From Phaeodactylibacter xiamenensis (GTDB lineage Bacteria > Bacteroidota > Bacteroidia > Chitinophagales > Saprospiraceae): DNA of 64,000 bases. This document shows, one piece after another, positions 37,720 to 45,064 of this stretch. The stretch is from positions 1 through 64,000 of the forward strand of contig NZ_JPOS01000076.1 in assembly GCF_000759025.1 (NCBI RefSeq). Reading direction: 5' to 3'. Positions within the stretch are counted from its first letter, which is position 1, and each line of letters opens with the position of its first letter. The notes beneath the pieces were generated by a model. That model was not told the origin of the DNA, searched no databases, and saw only the letters and a list, made by a program, of their open reading frames with translations. Both the position numbers and the translations under genes were made by a program.

Positions 37720-38538
37720 TTATCTGCTCAGGGCAATAATTAATGAGATCAAAGACAGTCCAGCCGTAGTATAAGAAATAATCCGCTGAGCTGGGTCCGC
37801 CACCGTAGCAATCCGCGCCTGAATCGGCTCTACATAGATCACATCATTCTGCTGCATATAAAAATAGGGGGAGGTAAAGATCTCTGCCGATTGCAAGTCG
37901 AGCCGGGTGTAAATGCGCCGCCCTTCCTCTTCGCGTATCACGAGCACATTATTGCGGTTGGCATAATCGCCGAGGTCTCCCGCCATTCCTATAGCTTCCA
38001 GTAGGGTCACCCGTTTATTGGACAGGCGGATGAGCCCGGGCGCATTCACTTCCCCCAGCACGGTAATTTTCAGGTTCAGGTAGCGGACATTTACAACGGG
38101 GTTCACCAGGTATTCTTCCAGCTTCCCGTAGATGAGGGCTTTGGTTTCTTCGAGGGTGAGCCCCTTTACCTTCAGCGGCCCCAGTACCGGGAAGTCAATG
38201 TACCCATCCTGGTCTACGAGGTAGCCCTGGAAGATTTCGAGCCCGAAAAAGCCGCCGCCGCCACCGCCGCCTCCCATTTGCTGCATATTGCCGCCCCCCT
38301 GTTGTCCCTGTGCGCCCAGGTTAAAAGGCGCTGCTGCCTCTTCGTTTATGGAGGAGACTTCGATGCGCAGGGCATCTTCCGGCTGTATCGTCAGGTTCAT
38401 GGCGTTGACGATTTGCTCGGGGGTGTCTTCGGGGAGGTTGGCTTCGTTGAAGTTGATGAGTTGGCGGTGTTGGACGCAGGAGGAAGTGAGGAGGGTGGCT
38501 GCCAGAAGGAAAAGTATGTTGATGAGGGTTTTATTCAT
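37720..38538 (-). CDS. wza: Polysaccharide export outer-membrane lipoprotein (Wza-like)
   Basis: 272-residue lipoprotein. The signal peptide is MNKTLINILFLLAATLLTSSC with a lipobox ending at Cys21. The Poly_export domain starts at LTIQPEDALRIEVSS, and SLBB-type segments follow (YLVDQDGYIDFPVLGPLKVKG and KITVLGEVNAPGLIRL). A Gly/Gln-rich insert (about residues 77-100, with eight Gly in a row) interrupts the export domain and is unusual. A C-terminal hydrophobic helix (ISYTTAGLSLISLIIALSR) may be the outer-membrane segment. It forms the exit channel with Wzc. Upstream lies the octamer repeat array; TATCTTAG at 38553-38560 is a weak -7-like site. Confidence 0.93.
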   Translation of the reverse strand: MNKTLINILFLLAATLLTSSCVQHRQLINFNEANLPEDTPEQIVNAMNLTIQPEDALRIEVSSINEEAAAPFNLGAQGQQGGGNMQQMGGGGGGGGFFGLEIFQGYLVDQDGYIDFPVLGPLKVKGLTLEETKALIYGKLEEYLVNPVVNVRYLNLKITVLGEVNAPGLIRLSNKRVTLLEAIGMAGDLGDYANRNNVLVIREEEGRRIYTRLDLQSAEIFTSPYFYMQQNDVIYVEPIQARIATVADPAQRIISYTTAGLSLISLIIALSR

Positions 38539-38572
38539 TGGGAAATTTTGGGCTAAGATAGGGTTTTTGGGT

Positions 38573-39018
38573 TTTATGGTGTTGTGGTGTTGTGGTGTTT
38601 TGGTGGTTTGGTATTCTGGTTTTGTGGTATTGTGGTGTTCTGGTGTTTTGGTTGTGTGGTGTTTTGGTTGTCTGGTATTGTGGTATTATGGTGTTGTGGT
38701 TTTGTGGTTTTTCGGTATTCTGGTGTTGTGGTTTTATGGTGTTTCTGGTTTAATCTGTGCGTGGTGCCTCCCCTTTAGGGGATCGAGGGGCAGCGAGGGT
38801 TTTTGGGTATTATGGTTTTGTGGTGTTTTGGTATTCTGGTATTGTGGTGTTTCCGGGGTTTGGCTTGGGGGGTGGTGTTTTGGTGTTTTGGTTTTGTGGT
38901 TTAATCTGTGCGGGTGGTGCTTCCCCTTTAGGGGACTGAGGGGCAGCGAGGGTTTTTGGGTATTATGGTGTTTTGGTTTTTTCCCTCCTTCGCCTACAGG
39001 CTTCGGCGGACGGAGGGT
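38573..39018. repeat. Degenerate 8-bp tandem array with embedded hairpins
   Basis: From about 38573 to 38758 the plus strand reads as some 21 consecutive 8-bp units of the form TNTTNTGG (for example tgttgtgg, tattctgg, ttttgtgg, tattatgg). Shorter runs follow at about 38810-38860 and 38876-38902. Between them lie two copies of a ~50-bp unit containing cccctttaggggactgagggg (38765 and 38925), and at 38984-39018 the hairpin ccctccttcgcc-tacaggcttc-ggcggacggaggg. The long plus-strand ORF across this region (VLWCCGVLVVWYS and so on) is a product of the repeat, not a gene. Confidence 0.88.
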
Positions 39019-39025
39019 GGTTGGA

Positions 39026-39331
39026 TTATCTTCTGTTTCCTCTGGGTTTTCTGCCATTTTCGCGTTCATACGCTTTGATGTGCTCATCTTCGAGTTGGCG
39101 TGCTTTTTTTCTGCCAATGATCCCTTTGATGAGGATTTCTCCAACATAGCGGATGATGCCTACGGCTGCATTGAGAAAATTGATCTGTTCACGCATTCTA
39201 GAGGAGTAGCCATCTTTTCCGATAGGTTTGTCGCTAATGCCATATTTGAAGATGTCTTTCTCCTTTCGATCGTGTATAGCGTAGAGATGGTGCTCTTTTT
39301 CATTATCGAGGCTATTTCCATGCTTTGCCAT
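39026..39331 (-). CDS. GIY-YIG-like small protein (possible toxin nuclease domain)
   Basis: 101-residue protein. LYAIHD...IFKYGIS matches the GIY-x10-11-YIG core, followed by a positively placed Arg (SSRMREQ) and a Glu/His-rich helix (ARQLEDEHIKAYER) ending in ENGRKPRGN. That tail is like GIY-YIG domains at the C-termini of Rhs-type polymorphic toxins. It therefore looks like a free-standing nuclease domain. It starts 5 bp after the DUF4240 gene stop, so the two form a pair that could be effector and immunity. Function is inferred. Confidence 0.6.
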   Translation of the reverse strand: MAKHGNSLDNEKEHHLYAIHDRKEKDIFKYGISDKPIGKDGYSSRMREQINFLNAAVGIIRYVGEILIKGIIGRKKARQLEDEHIKAYERENGRKPRGNRR

Positions 39332-39336
39332 ACCAC

Positions 39337-39900
39337 TCAGTCTCTCCAGCCCTGCTTATTACTATACGTCTCGATAGGGTAGGCAGGTATATAGTCATAG
39401 GGTTTTCCGGTTTTAAGCTCGAAAGCTTCACTGGGTACATAAAGCAGGGACTCGAAGGTCAGGTCTTTGGGCATGGCTTCTGGCTTATCCAGTACCTTTT
39501 CGTAGTAGTCTTTTCCATTGGCAATGACACAGGCCCGGGCATAAAGGAAGTTGTCTACAGAAAAGTAGGCATCTGGCTGCCAGGCGTCCTCGCCGATATG
39601 AAGGGCGTATTCCTTTTGGTCGAGCCGGTATAGCTTTTCAGAGAGGAGGTCGGCAAAGCTGTAGATGGAGCGGGCATCGAGTTGAGCAAGCTTTTCTACT
39701 GCCGGGCGGACGATGGCGTCATCTGTTTTGGCTTCCCAGTCCAGCAGGTCAATAATCCCCCAGAAGTCATGTTCGTTCAAGCTGCTGCCGGGCGCTGCCT
39801 GAAGGATGAGGTTGACCTCTGCCCCGGGGTACTTTTCTTGCAGCTCTTTGAGTTTGTCTTCGTTGAGCTGATGGATGGGTATTTTGATGTTCTGGGTCAT
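39337..39900 (-). CDS. DUF4240 domain protein
   Basis: The start at 39900 (MTQNIKIPIHQL, 187 aa) is preferred over the longer frame, which runs back into repeat DNA. The protein carries the DUF4240 pattern: FWGIIDLLDWEAKTDDAIV, LAQLDARSIYSFADLLSEKL, then FSVDNFLYARACVIANGKD and FESLLYVPSEAFELKTG. The biochemical role of DUF4240 is unknown. The partner 5 bp downstream is the GIY-YIG-like protein, so an immunity or regulatory role is possible. Confidence 0.75.
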   Translation of the reverse strand: MTQNIKIPIHQLNEDKLKELQEKYPGAEVNLILQAAPGSSLNEHDFWGIIDLLDWEAKTDDAIVRPAVEKLAQLDARSIYSFADLLSEKLYRLDQKEYALHIGEDAWQPDAYFSVDNFLYARACVIANGKDYYEKVLDKPEAMPKDLTFESLLYVPSEAFELKTGKPYDYIPAYPIETYSNKQGWRD

Positions 39901-39954
39901 GCCGCTGTTTGGATAAGTGGCTTTTAAGTTAGGTTTTTTTGGGGAGTGGGGCAA

Positions 39955-40160
39955 GGGGGGGAGTGGTGTTTTGGTATTCTGGTATTGTGGTGTTGTGGTT
40001 TTTCGGTTTAATCTGTGCGGGTGGTGCTTCCCCTCTAGGGGATTGAGGGGCAGCGAGGGTTTTTGGGTTTTGTGGTATTATGGTATTATGGTATTGTGGT
40101 ATTGTGGTTTTGTGGTGTTTTGGTGTTCCTGGGGTTTTGGTTTTATGGTGTTTTGGATCG
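39955..40160. repeat. Second octamer array
   Basis: TNTTNTGG units at 39962-40008 (five units) and 40070-40160 (about ten units), separated by the ~50-bp unit with cccctctaggggattgagggg. The array reaches into the 3' end of the four-helix-bundle reading frame and supplies its last codons and stop. Confidence 0.85.
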
Positions 40161-40505
40161 GGCGGCTATGAGTTTGGCTAGCATGTGGGAAACGTGTTCA
40201 TATTCCTTTATGAGTTCTTCTGTTATTTTGGGGGGCAGGTAGCCGATTTCTTGTGCGATTATGAGTTGGGTGATGACTTCTGCGGTTGAGCCTTTTGCGA
40301 TGTAGAAGTGCCGGATGCTTTGTTTGTTGGTGTCTAGCTCGTCTCCTTCGGCGGTGTTGGAGGGGACGGAGACTGCGGCGGCTCTGATTTGGTCTCGGAA
40401 GCGGAAGTCTTGTTTGAATTTTGTGTGCTCATCGGTTACTTGGTAGATCCTGACGGCTAGGTTTTTGCTTTGTTGCCAGACGCGGAGTTTTTTGAAGTTG
40501 CCGAT
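40143..40505 (-). pseudogene. Four-helix-bundle (23S IVP-like) protein without start codon
   Basis: The minus-strand frame reads GNFKKLRVWQQSKNLAVRIY, RFRDQIRAAAVSVPSNTAEG, and KGSTAEVITQLIIAQEIGYL, the unmistakable pattern of the small four-helix-bundle family first found in 23S rRNA intervening sequences. The position where family members start (M-x-N-F-K) reads ATC instead of ATG and is preceded by a run of nine C. No alternative start is available, so it is probably dead or uses an unusual start. The stop lies in octamer repeat DNA. Confidence 0.8.
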
Positions 40506-40639
40506 GGGGGGGGGATTTTGGTGGTTTGGGGTTGTGGTATTGTGGTATTGTGGTATTGTGGTATTGTCCCTCCTTCGCCTATAGGCTTCGGCGGGCGGAG
40601 GGGGCAGCGTGGGTTTTTGTGGTTTTATGGTATTGTGGC
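40506..40639. repeat. Octamer units and hairpin
   Basis: Four tattgtgg units (about 40530-40566) followed by the hairpin ccctccttcgcc-tataggcttc-ggcgggcggaggg (40566-40602), nearly identical to the one at 38984, and two more octamers before the AbiEii remnant. Confidence 0.82.
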
Positions 40640-40875
40640 TTACTGGCGGCTGTACTTCCGGACCTCATTAGCGATGTGGTTTTTGATAAGTGGCCAGGAG
40701 GTGTCGGAGAACATTGTTGGCATCGGCTCGCGTTCTGCATCCTCGAAATAAGCTAGGCTACGGAGGGCTATCCATTCATTTCCATCGGGGATTTTTTGTT
40801 GGTAGAACTGCATTATTTCCGGGAGTGGAAATTGCTGTAGCAGGAAAATGCCATTAGGGATTCTAGTAATCCCAG
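40640..40875 (-). pseudogene. C-terminal remnant of an AbiEii-like nucleotidyltransferase toxin
   Basis: After the DUF6922 stop the minus strand reads, in another frame, GIFLLQQFPLPEIMQFYQQK, NEWIALRSLAYFEDAERE and PMPTMFSDTSWPLIKNHI up to a TAA at 40640. This resembles the C-terminal end of AbiEii/AbiGii-type toxins normally encoded after DUF6922 antitoxins. The N-terminal nucleotidyltransferase domain is missing and there is no start, so only about 75 codons remain, apparently after an internal deletion. Confidence 0.65.
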
Positions 40876-41201
40876 AAGCTCTGCCGAGACTGTTTTTCTG
40901 TGTAGCACCGGAATGCTTTTTTGTCTATATTCAATACTAAGCTTAGGAAAGCTAGACTTATGGCATCGAGGTTGTTTAGAGATACTACAATTTCACGAAG
41001 CATATCTGGTCCATACCATTGTTGAATGAGCTTCCAGTCTTCCAGCTTTCCGTAACGCATGACCCGCTGTACGATGAAGTGCCGATGTTCGTGCCAATGG
41101 ATATTGGAAACGGGTGTGTCCCAGAACATACGACCGGACAGGGCAGTTGCGGATAGAGGGGGACTGGTTTCTTCCGGTTTTGTGGTTTTATAATTTTGCA
41201 T
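40863..41201 (-). CDS. DUF6922-type antitoxin-like protein
   Basis: 112 residues from the ATG at 41201 (MQNYKTTKPEETS); the longer frame upstream is repeat DNA. MFWDTPVSNIHWHEHRHFIV, RVMRYGKLEDWKLIQQWYG and LAFLSLVLNIDKKAFRCY are typical of small proteins that precede AbiEii-like toxin genes in Bacteroidota. The toxin next to it is reduced to a C-terminal remnant, so this is an orphan. Confidence 0.72.
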   Translation of the reverse strand: MQNYKTTKPEETSPPLSATALSGRMFWDTPVSNIHWHEHRHFIVQRVMRYGKLEDWKLIQQWYGPDMLREIVVSLNNLDAISLAFLSLVLNIDKKAFRCYTEKQSRQSFWDY

Positions 41202-41214
41202 ATTTAGAATAACC

Positions 41215-41460
41215 AATCTTTGGTTGGAATCGTTTGAGGGGGGGCTTGGTGTTGTGGTGTTTTGGTGTTTTCCCGCCTTGGCCTGTTGGCTTTGGTGGGC
41301 GGTGGGTGTTGTGGAGAGTCCTTGTCCACAGATGTTCTCAAATGTTATCACAAATGGTCGCAAATGGTTTGGTGTGGATTTGTGCCTTTATTTGTGTGTA
41401 TTTGTGGAAGAGACCTTTGTGAGCATTTGTGGAAGAGACTTTGTGGATCGCCTCACCTAA
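41215..41460. repeat. Octamers, hairpin, and 'ccacagatgttctcaaatg' repeat, copy 1
   Basis: Contains three TNTTNTGG units (about 41247-41268), a hairpin-like cccgccttggcc/ggctttggtgggcgg (41271-41302), and from 41324 a ~85-bp unit with ccacagatgttctcaaatg and tcacaaatggtcgcaaatgg that recurs at 42068-42180 on the other side of the Uma2 gene in the same orientation. Confidence 0.82.
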
Positions 41461-41464
41461 ATCT

Positions 41465-42034
41465 TCATTCAAATAGTTCGGTCAACGGGATATCCAATCC
41501 TGGAAGCACGGTGGATACGGCGTTTTCTCCCGTTACGTATGGTTTGCTGCCCACGTAGTGGCCCTGCTCGCTGAGGGTGTAGATGATGATGCTGTTTTCT
41601 GTGATGTCGACCAGCCAGTATTCTTTGACTTCATTTTCCTCGTAGAGTTCAAATTTTTCTTTGCGCTCTATGCGGCTGTTGCCGGGAGAGAGGATTTCAA
41701 TGATGAGGTCGGGTGCGCCATTGCAGCTTTGGTCATCTAATTTGGATGCATCACATACGACGCAGATATCGGGTTGGACGACGGTGTCTTTTCCCTTTTT
41801 GTTGAGTTTTACATCGAAGGGGGCGTGGAACAACTGACAGGTTTTCTTCCATAGGAAGGGGTCTAAAAAGTGGAGCAGGTTTCTGCTCACTTGCTGATGT
41901 CTGACACTTGGTGCCGGGGACATTTTAAATACGCGCCCTTTTATGAGTTCTACCCGCTCTTTGAATTCCCACTGCAGATAATCTGCATAAGAGTACCTTT
42001 TATTGAGGTCCAACTGATTGATATCGGTAATCAT
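41465..42034 (-). CDS. Uma2 family protein (DUF820, PDDEXK-like)
   Basis: 189-residue Uma2-family protein: YSYADYLQWEFKERVELIKG, FKMSPAPSVRHQQVSRNL, and the restriction-endonuclease-like core VVQPDICVVC, LIIEILSPGNSRIERKEKFE and KEYWLVD. The PD-(D/E)xK fold and acidic residues are intact. The biological role of the family is not settled; genes occur in many copies with mobile habits. It is flanked on both sides by the same ~85-bp repeat, suggesting it arrived or was duplicated as a unit. Confidence 0.92.
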   Translation of the reverse strand: MITDINQLDLNKRYSYADYLQWEFKERVELIKGRVFKMSPAPSVRHQQVSRNLLHFLDPFLWKKTCQLFHAPFDVKLNKKGKDTVVQPDICVVCDASKLDDQSCNGAPDLIIEILSPGNSRIERKEKFELYEENEVKEYWLVDITENSIIIYTLSEQGHYVGSKPYVTGENAVSTVLPGLDIPLTELFE

Positions 42035-42055
42035 CGTTTAACCATTTGATTGGTA

Positions 42056-42205
42056 CTTGTAAATTTGTCCACAGATGTTCTCAAATGGGGATTGATCCAC
42101 AGATGTTCTCAAATGTTATCACAAATGGTCGCAAATGGCTTGGTGTGCATTTGTGCCCTAAATTTGTGAATATTTGTGGAGAAAAAATCCGTGAATATTT
42201 GCGGA
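42056..42205. repeat. 'ccacagatgttctcaaatg' repeat, copies 2 and 3
   Basis: A short partial copy (42068-42086) is followed by a full copy from about 42095 containing tcacaaatggtcgcaaatgg, matching the repeat at 41324 on the other side of the Uma2 gene. It ends in tatttgtgga phrases. No gene. Confidence 0.82.
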
Positions 42206-42212
42206 TAAGCCA

Positions 42213-43283
42213 CTAAGCGTCAGCCGCAGCCTCAACCCCATAATACGCCATATACCACTCCACAAAAGCCCCAATCCCCTCTGCCAAAGATGTATTCGGC
42301 GCATGGCCTGTTGCTTCAATCAAAGCCGAGGCATCTGCGTAGGTCGCTTCCACGTCTCCCGGCTGCATAGGCAGGAACTCCTTTTCGGCGGTTTGCCCGA
42401 GGGCATCCTCCAGGGTCTCGATGAAAGAGAGGAGGTCCACCGGCGCATTATTGCCGATATTGTAGAGGCGGTAGGGAGCGCTGCTGCGGTCGGCGGCAGG
42501 CGCGACGGGGTCCCAGTTGGGGTCCGGCGCGGGCGGCTGCTGCAGTACCCGGGCGATGCCCTCCACGATATCATCGATATAGGTAAAGTCGCGGCTCATC
42601 TTGCCATGGTTGAAGACCTTGATGGGCTCGCCTTTTAGTATAGCCTCCGTAAAGAGGAAGTAAGCCATATCCGGCCGTCCCCAGGGCCCGTAGACCGTAA
42701 AGAAGCGGAGCCCAGTGGTCGGCAGCCCAAAGAGGTGGCTGTAGGTATGGGCCAGCAGTTCGTTGGTTTTCTTGGAAGCCGCATAGAGGGAGACCGGGTG
42801 GTTGACCGGGTCGGTGGTGCTGAAGGGCACCTTGCGGTTCATGCCGTACACGCTGGAGCTGGAGGCGTAGACGAGGTGCTGAATATTGTGGTAGCGGCAG
42901 GCTTCCAGTATATTGGTAAAGCCGAGGATGTTGCTCTGCACGTAGGCGTTGGGGTTTTTGAGGCTGTAGCGCACCCCGGCCTGTGCGGCGAGGTTGATGA
43001 CGGCGTCAAAGTTTTCTTCGCGGAAGAGCTGGTTGAGGCTGTTTTGGTCTTCGAGCTTGAGCTGTATAAAGTGGAGGTTGGGTTGTGTTTTGCTGGTAAT
43101 CCGTTCTTTGTAGGCGACTTTATGTTTGTCGAAGCCGGCGGCTTGGAGGCGCCCCATTTTGAGGCTGACGTCGTAGTAGTTGTTGATACTGTCGAGGCCT
43201 ACTACTTCGTGGCCGTCTTGGGTTAGGCGGTTGGCGAGGTGGTAGCCTATGAAGCCTGCTGTTCCTGTAATCAGTATCTTCAT
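42213..43283 (-). CDS. UDP-glucuronate 4-epimerase-like NAD-dependent epimerase
   Basis: 356-residue extended SDR. The cofactor loop is GTAGFIGYHLANRL (G7-xx-G10-xx-G13), YASSSSVYG holds the catalytic Ser, YAASKKTNELLA holds the catalytic Tyr/Lys, and FFTVYGPWGRPDMAYF is diagnostic of CapI/UDP-glucuronate 4-epimerases. It would make UDP-galacturonate from UDP-glucuronate in the cytoplasm. This fits the two AsnB-like amidotransferases in the locus, which could amidate a uronic acid. It is the first gene of the polysaccharide row in the transcription direction. Confidence 0.92.
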   Translation of the reverse strand: MKILITGTAGFIGYHLANRLTQDGHEVVGLDSINNYYDVSLKMGRLQAAGFDKHKVAYKERITSKTQPNLHFIQLKLEDQNSLNQLFREENFDAVINLAAQAGVRYSLKNPNAYVQSNILGFTNILEACRYHNIQHLVYASSSSVYGMNRKVPFSTTDPVNHPVSLYAASKKTNELLAHTYSHLFGLPTTGLRFFTVYGPWGRPDMAYFLFTEAILKGEPIKVFNHGKMSRDFTYIDDIVEGIARVLQQPPAPDPNWDPVAPAADRSSAPYRLYNIGNNAPVDLLSFIETLEDALGQTAEKEFLPMQPGDVEATYADASALIEATGHAPNTSLAEGIGAFVEWYMAYYGVEAAADA

Positions 43284-43304
43284 TTATAGATGTATGCTAT
43301 GCGT

Positions 43305-43412
43305 GTGGGATGAACCACTAAGGGTGTAAGGGCGTGAGGCACACCAAGATTGGCAGCTGTCTGTAAAATCATTAGTGAAGCTTAGTGTCTTAGTGCCTGA
43401 GTGGTAAACCTT
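43305..43412. repeat. Diverged 44-bp-type repeats upstream of the epimerase
   Basis: Contains accactaagggtgtaagg and, inverted, cttagtgcctgagtggtaa, the same vocabulary as the array at 1-264, arranged so that the gap could fold back on itself. Possible promoter region of the epimerase, but no clear promoter motif was found. The next ~270 bp (to 43690) show nothing recognisable. Confidence 0.65.
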
Positions 43413-43689
43413 TTCTTTCTACGGCTTCGCCAACGATAAGTCGCAAGGGCTTATCAACTGGAATAAATCAGTACTGTATTATCAGCGGGGATGCTGACAA
43501 GCAGTGTTGGGAGTGTTCGTTGTGTTTGCCCTGTCATGTGTTAGACGGTACAAAAAAACGAAGGGGTTTTGAGAGTGCCAAACTTTTTGGGGTTTTTTCT
43601 TTTGGGTTGTTTTTTGTAAGGGTAGTCACGGAGGGCAACTTTGCGCAAGGCTTGGTCTTCCTGGTGGTGGCTTGGGGCGAGTCAGGTGA

Positions 43690-44714
43690 TATGGTTTTTT
43701 GGTATTATGGTATTGTGGTTTTTTGGTATTATGGTATTGTGGTTTTTTGGTATTGTGGTTTTTTGGGGGCGGGCGGTGCCGGTCGGTGTAGCTGGGCGTT
43801 CACATTTCGTACCTACGGCACGAGGCGATGGTTGGTCTTGGGTGTTACCTACATTTTGCCCCTAACGGGGCATGGGCTGTGGTTTTGTGGTGTTCTGGTT
43901 TTTCGATTTAATCTGAGCGCGGTGCTTCCCCTTTCTCTGAGCGCCGAAGCTAATGCGAAGGTGAGGGGCAGCGTGGGCGGTTACTTTCGAGCGGTGCCGG
44001 TCGGGGAGGCTTGGGAAATCGGAACGCCGGGGGCTCTCCCTTCCCCCGGCGTTCTGTAAGCAGTGCCCAGCTGGTGAAGCCTTGGCGTTCACATTTCGTA
44101 CCTACGGCACGAGGCTACGGGCGGTCTTGGGTGTTACCTACATTTTGCCCCTAACGGGGCATGGGCTGTGGTTTGGAACTGTAAAACAGAGAAATGTACC
44201 CATACGGGCCTTGCTGCGCTTCGGAAATGTAAAACTGGAAAATGTAAAAGTGGCGAGCGTTGCCGGTGGGTTGGTCTGCGGGAGGCGGTCGCAAAGCGGC
44301 TGTTGCTTTGGGGGACATAGGCTGGCGCTGAACCTTAACCTTGGTGGGGCTGCTTTGTGGACCAACCTTAACCTTTAGCTGGGGGTAGGTTGGGGCGAGC
44401 GTTGCCGGTCGGTGTGGCGCTATTTTTTGTGACGGAAAAGGTAGAATTTCCACCCCCGACCCCCGCCAGGATTGTAATGGTTTTTGTGTTGGGTGATGGT
44501 GGATAGCGGGGGACACAAGCAGTGCCATAGGAGCATTCTTGGGATACGAGCAGTGCCGTTGGTACATTCCTGGGTTTCGAGCGTTGCTGGTGGGTGTGGC
44601 AGGCTCGCCCGGCGCACTTCTTTCGCCGGGCGTGCTTGTTGGGGAGGTCTTGGGGTGCGAGCGGTGGTGGTGGGTGTGGGAGCTTTGCCCGGCGCATTAG
44701 CAGAGCGGTTTCAA
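43690..44714. repeat. Mosaic intergenic repeat region 1
   Basis: A 1-kb gap built of recurrent modules. It holds nine octamers (43690-43764) and two ~74-bp units with cacatttcgtacctacggca and tgcccctaacggggca (43799-43872, 44088-44162). A GC hairpin aacgccggggg/cccccggcgtt lies at 44023-44053. A ~95-bp unit with aacagagaaatgtacccata starts at 44174, ggcggtcgcaaagcggc is at 44284, hexamers aaccttaacctt are near 44332, and hairpin gcccggcg/cgccgggc is at 44606-44632. The phrase gcgttgccggt recurs throughout. ORFs here are repeat translations. Confidence 0.85.
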
Positions 44715-44999
44715 TTAAATTTTTAAATTATCAGGGTTTCTTTTGGAATGGATTATTGCATGGATATGAACTGCTCCACTTATGAAGTCATAGATTATGA
44801 TGTGCTTTTTAAAGTTACAGCACCTGAACCCCGATTCTCTTAACTTTCTATTCCGGCAGGGTGCACAGGATTCGGGATGCTTTTCAAGCTTTTCGGCCTA
44901 TTCGACTAATTCATTCATGTACTTATCTGCCGATAGCGCTCCACTTGGTAATGTTCAATAATGTGTGTCTCTGGGTTAAAAACTAGTTATTCTGTCACG

Positions 45000-45050
45000 T
45001 GTTCCAGCCGTATTCTGTAGGCCGTAGGCCGAAAGAATACGGCTGGAACA
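45000..45050. terminator. 17-bp perfect hairpin inside the IS256 element
   Basis: tgttccagccgtattct (45000-45016) and its exact inverse (45034-45050) enclose a 17-base loop that is itself partly repetitive (taggccgtaggccg). It begins 15 bp after the transposase stop. It could stop transcription from or into the transposase gene; there is no strong U tract, so this is inferred. Confidence 0.5.
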
Positions 45051-45064
45051 GCGTGCGCCGCGGC

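Noticed and set aside
38288-39382. Long plus-strand ORF of 364 codons over the octamer array
   Set aside because: Most of its sequence is translation of the TNTTNTGG repeat (V-L-W-C/F-G-style), and it overlaps wza and the GIY-YIG gene on the opposite strand.
38573-44500. Diversity-generating retroelement or invertible promoter system behind the repeats
   Set aside because: No reverse transcriptase, template/variable repeat pair or site-specific recombinase gene was found in the window.
43520-44697. Several ORFs of 75-180 codons on both strands
   Set aside because: They cover intergenic repeat modules, recur wherever these modules occur, and match no protein family I recognise.
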